The notes beneath the pieces were generated by a model, which searched no databases, was not told the DNA's origin, and saw nothing but the letters and a program-made list of their open reading frames with translations. A program made the translations under genes and the position numbers. A DNA stretch of 64,000 bases, from positions 70,373 through 134,372 of the forward strand of contig CAZHCA010000013.1 of the NCBI GenBank assembly GCA_964530825.1, read 5' to 3'. Origin of the DNA: CAZHCA01 sp964530825. Lineage in GTDB: Bacteria > Bacteroidota > Bacteroidia > Chitinophagales > Saprospiraceae. This document shows positions 54,785 to 63,947 of the stretch, in pieces; the stretch's first letter is position 1, and each line of letters starts with the position of its first letter.

Positions 54785-54891
54785 CCGGTACGGATCCAAT
54801 CCGGAATCAAATGCAGTGAACCAGGGTAAGAGTAACCGCTTCTTCTCTCTGATCGCACAGGCGCGAATCGTACATAGCCTCCGGGTCAATT

Positions 54892-56841
54892 TTATTGGCT
54901 ATCCACCACGGTAGCACTGTCATTTACGTCCCCCATCTTGAGGCCAATAAATTCTAGGTCAAAGATATCAGAGCGGAAATCATCCATCAGAAACACCTCG
55001 GGCAGATCTTCGGCTAAGGGATTGTCTTGACCAGTAAGATAGCCGGCCGGTAGGAACACCCAGGCCGGCGACTGCTCAAAGCTTTCATCGATACCAAGGA
55101 TAACCTGTTGAATCTGAATGATGTCGAGGGCCGAGATCGAACCGGACCTGTTGACGTCGGCGGCTATCAACTGCAAGGGATTATCAAAAGGCTCTACACT
55201 CAGGATATGCTTTTGGATCTGGATAAGGTCGAGGGCTGATAGACCGTTGCGGTAGCTATCGGTCCGGCTTAAAGAATAAGAGATATTTTCTCCCAGAGGC
55301 AATGCCGAAACGGAGAAGTTACCACCGGCATCGGTAACTACCGAAATAGGCTGTTGCGCACCGGCAGTAACCGTAATCGACACGCCCTCTACGCCTTTAC
55401 CATTGAGGGTGCCGACTGAACCGGCGAGTATGCCCACCCCAGAAGCGGGATTATTGATGCCACTGATACGCAGCGGGTTCGTCCCCAGTGGATCGAGCCA
55501 ATCGCGGAGCCGGGAACCGCTGGCGCCACCGCCCTCCCAGGATAGATTCAAACGCCCGAAGTATCCCGTGGTACTACCCTCACAGGAAGCGGTGCCACCA
55601 TGCAATTGCCCGATGACCCTTTGATCTTGGTTAAGCAATGCGCTTCCAGAAGAACCCGGCTCGAAGGTGCCCTGGTCGTATTTTATCTCGAAGTGATGAC
55701 TGGCCGGGGTAGTTACGTCATTATTCCACTTGATCGGGCTGGAGAAAACAGACCCCGGTTGGTTGTCGAAGGCAATCTTCTTTATATCACCCCGCGGATG
55801 ATGCACAATCGCCGACCGGATAGGAGTGCCGACTGTCCGGTCCCACCCCGCAAAAAACGCATCAAACGAAGGCGGAACGGCAGTGCTCAGTTCCAGCAAC
55901 AAAAAGTCATTATCCTGACGGCTGGCCAATTCGGAACACCCCATGATCAGATCCGCTTGCGGCTCCTGGCCAGGGTTATTGCAACCGTTAGCTTCGTAAT
56001 TAAAATCAAAACGCCACATATTGTAAATGGGTGTAAATCCTTCCATACAATGGAAGGCACTTAACAGTAAGGGACGACCATCATTAGCAGTGTTATTCAG
56101 AAGCGTACCGGAGCAGAAACCAGTACCTGCATCTACAACAACCGTCACTCGGCAGACTGCCCGCTTAATATCCTGGAAGTCGTTTCCGTCATCACAATTA
56201 ATATTATCGTGGCAATCGTCGGCCTGGCCGAATCCAAAATCCATTCGGCCTCCATTGACCTTATAAGGGTAGTCGGTATCGAAAATTTCCGGCTTGTAGA
56301 CTTGATCGATGCGGCTGATATGCAAGCGGCCCTTAGCCCGCCACTTTGCCGGCTCGAGGTATTCCAGTACTGCCGCCTGGCCCCGGATGACGTCAGAGAC
56401 AAACGTACGATGGCGATTATTGATCTGACTCGTGTAGGGGCCGTAATAGTTTTTACCGTCAGGAGTATAGATGTGCAACTCTGCCCCCGGCGGCAAGACA
56501 AATTCGTCAAACAGCAGCACCATGCCTTCCGTTCGACCGCCATCAATTTGCAGGCGCCAAACCCGGTCGCCGTTTGGAAGGTGGGTCCATTCCCCATTGC
56601 CCGACAGTCCAAGGTCAGCAGATACCGGTGCGGCAAAACGGATGCCGGGCTTTTGGCGGTCCTCCTCCCGTATACGCTTTAGGTCGAGTTGAGGGACCCG
56701 TTTATTGACCACTTCTTTTTGGGCGAAAAGCGCTTGATAGGCAGCTTGCTGGCTGGGGGGTAAGATGCGTTGGCAAAAGAGGGCAGAACTGCTCAATAAA
56801 AACACCAACACGCAAAGATAGAAGCATAGAATTTTCTGCAT
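54892..56841 (-). CDS. Secreted trypsin-like serine protease with dockerin-like tail
   Basis: 649 aa with a signal peptide (MQKILCFYLCVLVFLLSSSA-LFCQ). Residues about 225-440 are a chymotrypsin-fold lysyl-endopeptidase-like domain: H264 in LLSAFHCMEG, D312 in RQDNDFLLLEL and S398 in EPGSSGSALLNQ form the triad. Several cysteines support disulfides. An Ig-like domain follows (GVGILAGSVGTLNGKGVEGV). Then two dockerin-type repeats (RNGLSALDLIQIQKHILSVE; DVNRSGSISALDIIQIQQVI). No T9SS type A domain ends the chain; it closes MGDVNDSATVVDSQ. The substrate and the reason for a dockerin are unclear. Confidence 0.85.
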   Translation of the reverse strand: MQKILCFYLCVLVFLLSSSALFCQRILPPSQQAAYQALFAQKEVVNKRVPQLDLKRIREEDRQKPGIRFAAPVSADLGLSGNGEWTHLPNGDRVWRLQIDGGRTEGMVLLFDEFVLPPGAELHIYTPDGKNYYGPYTSQINNRHRTFVSDVIRGQAAVLEYLEPAKWRAKGRLHISRIDQVYKPEIFDTDYPYKVNGGRMDFGFGQADDCHDNINCDDGNDFQDIKRAVCRVTVVVDAGTGFCSGTLLNNTANDGRPLLLSAFHCMEGFTPIYNMWRFDFNYEANGCNNPGQEPQADLIMGCSELASRQDNDFLLLELSTAVPPSFDAFFAGWDRTVGTPIRSAIVHHPRGDIKKIAFDNQPGSVFSSPIKWNNDVTTPASHHFEIKYDQGTFEPGSSGSALLNQDQRVIGQLHGGTASCEGSTTGYFGRLNLSWEGGGASGSRLRDWLDPLGTNPLRISGINNPASGVGILAGSVGTLNGKGVEGVSITVTAGAQQPISVVTDAGGNFSVSALPLGENISYSLSRTDSYRNGLSALDLIQIQKHILSVEPFDNPLQLIAADVNRSGSISALDIIQIQQVILGIDESFEQSPAWVFLPAGYLTGQDNPLAEDLPEVFLMDDFRSDIFDLEFIGLKMGDVNDSATVVDSQ

Positions 56842-57000
56842 CTCTGAGATTTTGGTCTGTTAAAGCGTGTGTGAAAGGCCGATTTGTGTCGGCTTTGAGA
56901 AGGGTGAATTGTTTGATGAGCAGGACCCGAATGTGAATACAAAGGTAAGATATTCCGGTAAGAATCAAAAGTAGAAGGAGCAACCGCTTAGCAGAGAAAT

Positions 57001-57031
57001 CCGGTAAACGCCGATGAACGACGTTTACCGG
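57001..57031 (-). terminator. Hairpin after the M49-like peptidase gene
   Basis: CCGGTAAACG at 57001-57010 pairs exactly with CGTTTACCGG at 57022-57031 over an 11-nt loop. It starts 12 bp beyond the stop of the gene at 57043 on the minus strand; ATTTCTCTG follows, so T-content is modest. Confidence 0.5.
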
Positions 57032-57042
57032 GCTAACCGGGA

Positions 57043-58698
57043 TTACTGCAGTCCCAGCACATCTACTCCCTGTTCGAAAACAATATCTACCGGTATTTCT
57101 GCCTCCGACAATCGATCGAGGTCCGCTTGTAGCTGACCACCGATGACGGCTTTTTCCGCCACCAGCTGAGCTACGCCCTCGTAGTTGCCGTCTCCTTGCA
57201 GGGTAAGAATTTTTTCAGATAAGGAAGTCATTGCTTTTTCCAACCCCTCCATATTTACCCGGTAAGTCCCCGTGTCGGTATCGCGTTCCATAGCGCCGCT
57301 TTCGAGGAAATAATTAAAGCGAATCATATTGGCTTTACCATGGGCACTGGAGGCCCCAAAACGTACTGACCGAAAGACACTGGCCATAAACGTCACGTAA
57401 TAGTCCTCCAGGGCGCCTTCCAGTTCGCCTTTGTCATAGAGTTGCTTGATCATGTATAATCCCAGGATATCCGCTTTGCCTTCTTCCAGCGCCGAGGCGT
57501 GTTCTTTTAAGGCCTCCCGAACGGTCCCCGAGCCGTCGACAGTATTTTTGATCCCCAGTCCATGCGCTACTTCGTGAAACATCGTATTGCTAAAAAAAGC
57601 ATTAAATGTGATATGTTGGCGCTGATCTTCTGCGATCAAGGTTTCGGAAATGGGAACCAGGATTTTATCGAATTTAGCACGCATTGCATTTTTGAGCTGC
57701 AACCGGCGCGTGCCTTTTTGCAGTTGTACCTCTTCGTCATTCGGCAAGTTGATAGCAATGGTTTTACTTCCCGCATTGCAATCACCGGCGTAATAAATCA
57801 CATCGTACGCATTGAGCTCGGCATCGCGACCGGGCTTCTCTGCCTTGTAAGCATCAGCAACTGGAAGGCCTTCCTGCAGTTCCGGTAGAAACGCAGCGTA
57901 CTTTTTCAGCCGGTCGCTCCACTCCATATCCTTGACCAAGACATAGCATTCGTGTGCGGCTTTGTATCCAAAGAGTTGATCTTCGTAGGTTTCGATGGGT
58001 CCGATCACGACCTCAATCTGGTTTTCTTCCATATTCATCCAGGCCAGGTCACTGGGTTGGTAAACATCGTTCTCCAAGGCATCGGCGCGTAGTTCCAGGT
58101 AGGTTTTAAGGGGAACGTAATCGGCTAGTCCGGCTGCCTGTCGCAGCAGGTCGGCAGCTTCCTTAACCTCCTCAGCAAACATTTCGTGGTAAGGAATCGT
58201 GTATAGGTTACCAGCTTCGTCACGGCGCAGGAAGGTGTAAAGGCTTGCTTTATTTTCCAGATTGGCCGCTTCGAACTCTTCTTTTGTGATATCCGCTGGG
58301 TAGAAGTTGGCGCCCGCAGGTTTGGGTCCGACCCCGGGAATAAATGGTTGATTGTTATTTAGCCTATCGTAGGGGCCGTAATTAATTTCAGCAAACTGCT
58401 TCAGCCGGGGGTCTTCGATGCGACTCATTAGCTCGGCCCGGTCGCCGTAAGCCTCATACCAGAAAAGGTTATCCATAATTTTTCCGGCCTCGATAAGGAT
58501 ATTGATCATTTCTTTTTGTTGGTCGCTCAGGGGTTCCATATCAGTCGTTAGGCGGACCGATACGTATTTATCGAGTAACTGTTGAACCGTATCAACTTCG
58601 GCCGTATTGGATGCACCTGCTGCAGTTTGGTCTCCCTCATTGGCACATCCGGCTATTAGCATTCCTCCGATTAGCATCATACATAAAAAACGGATCAT
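57043..58698 (-). CDS. Dipeptidyl-peptidase III (M49)-like lipoprotein peptidase
   Basis: 551 aa with a lipoprotein signal (MIRFLCMMLIGGMLIAGC, C18). The zinc-peptidase site is visible as FHEVAHGLGIK (H375, E376, H379) with EEGKADILGLYMIK (E405/E406, D410) about 30 residues later. The layout matches the dipeptidyl-peptidase 3 family of Bacteroidota, though canonical M49 has a one-residue longer HExxxH motif. It should release dipeptides or act on oligopeptides in the periplasm. It precedes the S9 peptidase on the same strand, 48 bp away. Confidence 0.8.
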   Translation of the reverse strand: MIRFLCMMLIGGMLIAGCANEGDQTAAGASNTAEVDTVQQLLDKYVSVRLTTDMEPLSDQQKEMINILIEAGKIMDNLFWYEAYGDRAELMSRIEDPRLKQFAEINYGPYDRLNNNQPFIPGVGPKPAGANFYPADITKEEFEAANLENKASLYTFLRRDEAGNLYTIPYHEMFAEEVKEAADLLRQAAGLADYVPLKTYLELRADALENDVYQPSDLAWMNMEENQIEVVIGPIETYEDQLFGYKAAHECYVLVKDMEWSDRLKKYAAFLPELQEGLPVADAYKAEKPGRDAELNAYDVIYYAGDCNAGSKTIAINLPNDEEVQLQKGTRRLQLKNAMRAKFDKILVPISETLIAEDQRQHITFNAFFSNTMFHEVAHGLGIKNTVDGSGTVREALKEHASALEEGKADILGLYMIKQLYDKGELEGALEDYYVTFMASVFRSVRFGASSAHGKANMIRFNYFLESGAMERDTDTGTYRVNMEGLEKAMTSLSEKILTLQGDGNYEGVAQLVAEKAVIGGQLQADLDRLSEAEIPVDIVFEQGVDVLGLQ

Positions 58699-58745
58699 GG
58701 TTTTCGTTTTATTGGTTGGAAAAAATCACTACTAATGCAAGGCAT

Positions 58746-60779
58746 TTATTTGTCAAAACGTTCAAACCAGCCCAGCACATAAGCTACTTTTGCTATTAGA
58801 TTACTGGGTTTGCGGGCGATGCCATGCCCGGCTTCCTGGATGCGCACCAATGCTGCATCTACCTCATTTAATTTCAGGGCTGCGTAATACTGCTCGCTTT
58901 CCGCCATGGGGGTACGATAATCCTGCTCCCCGGTCAGCAGCATGGTGGGTGTCGTCACTTTATCAACCAGAGAGATTGGCGAACGCTTCATGTAGTGCTC
59001 GAGGTGCTCCCAAGGCTTTCCGGGGAACCAATAACGGTAGAAAAAGGCCGGGTTATCAGCGTATAAAACGAAACTATACCAGTTGATTACTGGTTTGGCA
59101 ACTACCGCCGCCCGGAAGCGATCGGTTTTGCCTACGATCCAGGCAGTGAGCACCCCGCCACCGCTACCGCCGGTAACGAAAAGCCGCTCCTCGTCTACAT
59201 ACCCTTTTTCGATAACCCCATCGACGATACTCATCAAATCATCGTAGTCCTGGCTGGGATAGTTATGGTGAATCAAGTTCCCGAAATCAGCGCCGTAGCT
59301 TGTGCTACCTCGCGGATTGGCGTAGACCACCACGTATCCGGCTGCGGCATAAAGCTGAACCTCAGCCGAGAAACGATCGCCGTAATTGGCAAAGGGGCCA
59401 CCATGGATTTCCAGGATTGAAGGGTACTTTTTTCCAGGGTCAAAATTGGGTGGCGTGCAAATCCAGCCCTGAATGCGTGCCCCGTCGTAACTGGAGTTGA
59501 CCCAGATTGCCGTTACTTCACCCAACGCTTTATGCCGGAAAAGATCGGCATTGACTTCCGTGAGCCGACGGACCTGCTCACCCCGGCGAAAAATTGCTAG
59601 ATCGGCTGGATGAGTAGGTGTCGAATGAGTAAATGCGATTCGATCGCGACCGCCCACATCAAAGTCGCCCCCACTGTAAGGGCGCCCTAATGAAAGCCCG
59701 CCAACATTACCCGTGAGGGTTTCTATTTTACCGTCAAGCGTAACGAATGCCAGCTTGGTGTTCCCTTCGTCATCGTATTGAAAATAGAGGCCCCGGCCAT
59801 TCCCGGCCCATTGGATATTGCTCACATTGCGATCGAAGTCGGACAGGACTGATCGCTTGGCCTGGCCATCCCGGTCCATTACGTAGAGGCGGTCCTGCTG
59901 GTAACCCAGGTACTGATCGTCGAACCCGGTATAAGCGATATACTTCCCGTCGGGCGACACGACGGGGTTGGCGTCGGGACCATTGCGGTCGGTCAGGCGG
60001 CGGATGTTTCCCGATTTAACCTCAAGCTCAAAGAGGTCGCTGTTTAGTGGCTGGGATCCGGCAGCCTCGTTGCGATTGGCACTAAAAATGATGTACGCCC
60101 CATCGGGGGTCCAGCAAAAATCACCAGTATGTTGAAAATCGCCGGTAGTCAGTTGATGTGCATACCCCCCTTGGGCCGACATCACAAAAATATGGGTGTA
60201 CTGATCTTTGAGGTATCCAAAGCCATCGGCCCGGTAGCGCATTTTTTCGATATAGATGGGGCCGGCAGCCCATTCTGCGCCTTCCGGTTTATCGGGTAAA
60301 TTGGCCAGCGTAGCCCCCTTGGCCGGAACCGACATGGTAAAGGCCAACTGCTTGCCATCCGGCGACCATTGCGGATTGGAAGGTGGATGGGTAAAGTTGG
60401 TAATCTTGGATTCCGCCCCGCTATCCAGCCATCGCAGGTAAAACTGAGGCGATCCGTCGCGCCTCGATAGGTAGAGCAATCGTTCGCCATCCGGAGACCA
60501 CAGCGGCGCATAGTCGTTATGGTTGCCCGTTGTCAGCGGACGGATGGTTTCGTTTTTTACATTGGCCATCCATAAGTTGGAGCGGTTACCGTCGGTCATG
60601 ATATCCTTGAAGTTGCGGACAAAAACCACTCGCTCCCCGTCAGGGCTTACTTGTGGGTCGGATACATGCTCCATTTGAAAAACATCCAAAGGCGCTAAGA
60701 CAGACGACTGCGCATGTACCAGACAAGGGCATAGGAGCGCAATAAAAAAAGGTGCAAGTGCACTTTTGAGGAATTGCAT
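58746..60779 (-). CDS. S9-family prolyl oligopeptidase-like peptidase
   Basis: 677 aa with a signal peptide (MQFLKSALAPFFIALLCPCL-VHAQ). The N-terminal beta-propeller (about 30-400) contains TolB-like repeats such as PQVSPDGERVVFVRN, APLWSPDGERLLYLSRRDGS and NPQWSPDGKQLAFTMS. The C-terminal alpha/beta-hydrolase has the triad S539 (VTGGSGGGVLTAW), D620 (TGEQDYRTP) and H652 (QEAGHGI). It cleaves peptides, perhaps after proline, in the periplasm. The gene lies upstream of the M49-like gene on the same strand and may be co-expressed in peptide degradation. Confidence 0.9.
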   Translation of the reverse strand: MQFLKSALAPFFIALLCPCLVHAQSSVLAPLDVFQMEHVSDPQVSPDGERVVFVRNFKDIMTDGNRSNLWMANVKNETIRPLTTGNHNDYAPLWSPDGERLLYLSRRDGSPQFYLRWLDSGAESKITNFTHPPSNPQWSPDGKQLAFTMSVPAKGATLANLPDKPEGAEWAAGPIYIEKMRYRADGFGYLKDQYTHIFVMSAQGGYAHQLTTGDFQHTGDFCWTPDGAYIIFSANRNEAAGSQPLNSDLFELEVKSGNIRRLTDRNGPDANPVVSPDGKYIAYTGFDDQYLGYQQDRLYVMDRDGQAKRSVLSDFDRNVSNIQWAGNGRGLYFQYDDEGNTKLAFVTLDGKIETLTGNVGGLSLGRPYSGGDFDVGGRDRIAFTHSTPTHPADLAIFRRGEQVRRLTEVNADLFRHKALGEVTAIWVNSSYDGARIQGWICTPPNFDPGKKYPSILEIHGGPFANYGDRFSAEVQLYAAAGYVVVYANPRGSTSYGADFGNLIHHNYPSQDYDDLMSIVDGVIEKGYVDEERLFVTGGSGGGVLTAWIVGKTDRFRAAVVAKPVINWYSFVLYADNPAFFYRYWFPGKPWEHLEHYMKRSPISLVDKVTTPTMLLTGEQDYRTPMAESEQYYAALKLNEVDAALVRIQEAGHGIARKPSNLIAKVAYVLGWFERFDK

Positions 60780-60972
60780 AGGGTGTTATTAAGTTGGTAT
60801 TCTAGGAAAGATACAAGAAAAATTGGGCAAAACAGACCTGGCTGCCCGATCCAATAGCAGGGGATTCCAGTTCACTACCGCTGACCGGTCTATAGGTCTG
60901 TAGTACTGCGCTAGGGCAACTCATTCAGATGCAACGGGCTGCTTCTTAAGCCTGCAGTGCCTCCTTTCGATT

Positions 60973-61563
60973 TTACTCGCCGTAAATGAATTTGGTCGCG
61001 GAAATATTCACCTCGGTCACCTTTAGCCGGAAATCCAGATCACCGTAAGGCGATTGGTAAGGAGCAAATGTCGCGTTTGTCAGCTCTTCCTGGGTAATTG
61101 CCGTACGGGTTTGAGCGGATAATAGCTCTTCATCGCTATAGTGGAATAGATTTTCCCGGACCAGGTTTTCTTGGAAAAGCAACTCTTGCAGCGCTACTAC
61201 TTTTTTCCCCTTTAGATAATACCGGTGCTCCATGCCGTCGTCCTGGACGTGGATAATACGCGGATCATAACCGACAAAACTTACAGTGACCTCCATATTG
61301 TTATCGCCGCGAGTGATGGTGAGCGGCCCTTTATGCAGCAGGGAATCGTAATTCATTTTGATCGAATCTAGGAAGGCATTGATTTCTCGGACACTGTACA
61401 AACCCGACTCCCGTTTTTCAGCTGATACGATACCTTCGACCCCCAGATCAGGATTGGCTGCTTTAGCTTCTTCGTTAACTTCCTTTCCCGGGGCGTCGTC
61501 AGACTGACAGGTCAACAGGGTCAAGGCCATGAGGAGCAGGGCAAAAACAGTAGCGTTTTTCAT
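60973..61563 (-). CDS. Lipoprotein of unknown function
   Basis: 196 aa with a lipoprotein signal (MKNATVFALLLMALTLLTC). The mature part begins with an acidic linker (QSDDAPGKEVNEEAKAANPD) and then a beta-rich stretch (KGPLTITRGDNNMEVTVSFV, then GYDPRIIHVQDDGMEHRYYL). I do not recognise a domain. It lies 51 bp after the pullulanase gene stop on the same strand, which may mean co-transcription. A 193-bp gap without visible genes separates it from the S9 peptidase gene. Confidence 0.55.
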   Translation of the reverse strand: MKNATVFALLLMALTLLTCQSDDAPGKEVNEEAKAANPDLGVEGIVSAEKRESGLYSVREINAFLDSIKMNYDSLLHKGPLTITRGDNNMEVTVSFVGYDPRIIHVQDDGMEHRYYLKGKKVVALQELLFQENLVRENLFHYSDEELLSAQTRTAITQEELTNATFAPYQSPYGDLDFRLKVTEVNISATKFIYGE

Positions 61564-61614
61564 TTTTTAATTGCGAAAATAATAAAGGCGTGCTGTTACC
61601 GAAAGCCCCTGTTA

Positions 61615-63567
61615 TCATTCCGCAAGGAAAAAAATAGCAGCGCTGGACGCCGGGATGGTAAACTTTTTACGGCGTATTTTTCCCAGCCCTGCCTGGTTGA
61701 TATTTTCACCTTCCAAGATTGGCGTCCAGCTGCCTTCAGGCAAAAGCACGGATCGTTCCTCCCGGTTTCCATTAAAAAAGACCAGTATATTTTCCCATTT
61801 GTCACCGTTGGCGTGGTCGATCAATTGATACCCCACCACCCCTTCAGGTGTACTGTCTAAGAAACGGAGGTGTTGTTGAATTTGGGCAGTAGTACGCATG
61901 CGGAAAGCGGGATGAGACTTGCGCAAGGCGATCAAATCGCGGAAAAAGGCGTACACTTCGGAGTGATCTAATTTGCGGTTCCAATCAATTTGGTTGATGG
62001 AATCAGGCGATGCGTAGGAGTTTTCTTCCCCTTGCTTCGTACGAAGCATTTCCGTACCAGCGTGGAGAAAGGGTACCCCCTGGCTTGTCAGGACGATTGC
62101 CCCGGCCAGCAAGTGCATACGTTTTCGCTCTTCGAATCCAGCATCCGGAACGGAGCGGGCAATTTTATCCCACAGGGTATGATTGTCATGGCAGGAAGCA
62201 TAGTTGATGCATTGTTGAGGCGCTGGTGCCCAAGGGGCATCGGAGTAATTGACCAAGTCATAGTTCACTTGCGGATGATTGGTGGCAGCTACGATCCCAA
62301 ACCGGATACTTTCTTCCAGATCAATTTTTCCGCTTGCGAAGCCAGGTTCTTCGGGCGTAAAAACGTGCCCTTTGATTCCATCGCGGATATCGTCGCTAAA
62401 GGCAGCTATTCGGTTTAGCCGGACATTTTGATGCTTGAGGGCCCGTTGCAATCGCGGCAGAGGGCTTTCACCGGCTGTCCAGCCTTCGCCGTAAAGGAAG
62501 ATGGTCGAATCGATAGCGTGCAACTCTGCGCTAATGGTATTCATGGTTTCGATATCGTGTAATCCCATCAGGTCAAATCGGAAGCCATCAATGTGATATT
62601 CCTCTACCCAATACTTCAGCGACTCAAGGATAAATTTGCGTACCATCGGGCGTTCCGAAGCAATCTCATTGCCGCAAGCAGAGCCATTGGCAAATCCTCC
62701 CCTGGCGTTTTGCCGATAATAGTAATTCGGCACCAACTGATCGAACAAGCTCTCCGCCCCCTGGTAAGTATGGTTGTATACTACATCCATCACCACCCGG
62801 ATACCTCGACGGTGCAGGCTTTGCACCATTTTTTTAAACTCCATGATGCGTACTTCGGGCTGGTAAGGATCGGTTGCATAGCTACCCTCAGGCACATTGT
62901 AATTCTGTGGATCGTAACCCCAGTTGAATTGGGGTTCGTTCAGTCGGGTCTCGTCTACCGACTGGAAATCAAAAACCGGAAGCAAATGCAGATGGGTAAT
63001 ACCGAGGTCGACCAGGTGGTCTACCCCCGAGATTGCTCCGCGTTCCGTTTGTGTCTTTTCGGCCGTGAAGGCCAGGAATTTTCCCGGATGGGGAATACCT
63101 GCGTTGGGGTGAATACTAAAATCCCGGACATGTAATTCGTAGAGGACGATATCGTTTGGGTGGACTAAAGGCGGCCGCTGATCCCGATCCCATTCCTCCG
63201 GATTGGTTGCTTTCAAATCGATGACCATAGCCCGGCGTCCATTCACGCCGACTGCCCGCGTGTAAGGATCGGGCACCTCTTCGCGCCATTGCCCATCCAC
63301 AGCGACCTGGAAGGTATAATACTGTCCTTTGAGATCACCCGCCAGCTGGGTGTACCATGTTCCCTTTTCGGCCGGTTGTAGTTCAATGGTACGCAAGCGG
63401 TCGTCGCCATAGCCGGTCTGGTACAGGTGCATGCGAGCAGAATCGGCCGCTGGTGACCAGATGCGAAAAGCAGATCCAGCAGCACTATAGGTCAATCCTA
63501 AATCCGTACCCGCATACACCGGGTACTGGTCGAGTTCGAGGTCGGGGGAAAATAAGCCGTGCGTCAT
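61615..63567 (-). CDS. pulA: Type I pullulanase
   Basis: 650 aa from ATG 63567. An in-frame ATG at 63618 would add a short hydrophobic stretch without a signal-peptide end, so I prefer the shorter form; both would be cytoplasmic. An N-terminal CBM48-like domain covers about 25-125 (AFRIWSPAADSARMHLYQTG). The GH13 barrel shows the pullulanase mark FNWGYDPQNYNVPEG (215-229), the nucleophile D332 (IDGFRFDLMG), the acid E361 (LYGEGW) and D461 in CHDNHTLWD. It debranches alpha-1,6 bonds of glycogen or pullulan. The type I signature normally has tyrosine where this has phenylalanine. Confidence 0.92.
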   Translation of the reverse strand: MTHGLFSPDLELDQYPVYAGTDLGLTYSAAGSAFRIWSPAADSARMHLYQTGYGDDRLRTIELQPAEKGTWYTQLAGDLKGQYYTFQVAVDGQWREEVPDPYTRAVGVNGRRAMVIDLKATNPEEWDRDQRPPLVHPNDIVLYELHVRDFSIHPNAGIPHPGKFLAFTAEKTQTERGAISGVDHLVDLGITHLHLLPVFDFQSVDETRLNEPQFNWGYDPQNYNVPEGSYATDPYQPEVRIMEFKKMVQSLHRRGIRVVMDVVYNHTYQGAESLFDQLVPNYYYRQNARGGFANGSACGNEIASERPMVRKFILESLKYWVEEYHIDGFRFDLMGLHDIETMNTISAELHAIDSTIFLYGEGWTAGESPLPRLQRALKHQNVRLNRIAAFSDDIRDGIKGHVFTPEEPGFASGKIDLEESIRFGIVAATNHPQVNYDLVNYSDAPWAPAPQQCINYASCHDNHTLWDKIARSVPDAGFEERKRMHLLAGAIVLTSQGVPFLHAGTEMLRTKQGEENSYASPDSINQIDWNRKLDHSEVYAFFRDLIALRKSHPAFRMRTTAQIQQHLRFLDSTPEGVVGYQLIDHANGDKWENILVFFNGNREERSVLLPEGSWTPILEGENINQAGLGKIRRKKFTIPASSAAIFFLAE

Positions 63568-63650
63568 GAATACGAAGATCGGGTAAATAGAGCGGAAAAA
63601 CAGCAAATTGAAGAACATAATGTTGGGTTTAGAAAAACCATCCAGGAAAT

Positions 63651-63714
63651 GCTGTTAGCGCTATAGCGCTAACAGCGCTTAAGGGCTAACAGCGCTTAAG
63701 CGCTGTTAGCCCTT
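63651..63714. repeat. Two perfect long palindromes upstream of pulA
   Basis: Positions 63651-63676 form a perfect 26-bp palindrome (half-site GCTGTTAGCGCTA) and 63681-63714 a perfect 34-bp palindrome (half-site AAGGGCTAACAGCGCTT). They share the core GCTAACAGC/GCTGTTAGC. Both can form cruciforms or hairpins with no loop. They sit between pulA (minus) and the tRNA-Glu promoter (plus). Confidence 0.75.
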
Positions 63715-63811
63715 GCATCAAGATAACAAACCTTTTATTTTTGCAGATTACTATCTTCCGCAACTGCTAAAACTTTTCGCCTAGGCCATTTCATTTTTTC
63801 TTAAAAGCCCC

Positions 63812-63819
63812 TATATTTG
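63812..63819 (+). promoter_or_regulatory. Promoter -7 element for the tRNA-Glu transcript
   Basis: TATATTTG matches the consensus TAnnTTTG. A TTTC about 20 nt upstream would be a weak -33. Transcription from about 63826 would give a 120-nt leader before tRNA-Glu, with CCGGAAAA at 63841-63848 and TTTTCCGG at 63900-63907 able to pair around it. Confidence 0.45.
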
Positions 63820-63947
63820 CAACGCTTTAGAAGAAAAGCCCCGGAAAAGGTGGAAAACCCACCAGAACTGACAAGGTATTGACGGATGTTATTCAATCAT
63901 TTTCCGGATTCCTCTGTTTTTTCCTTAAAAAATTATTCGGTACAGAT

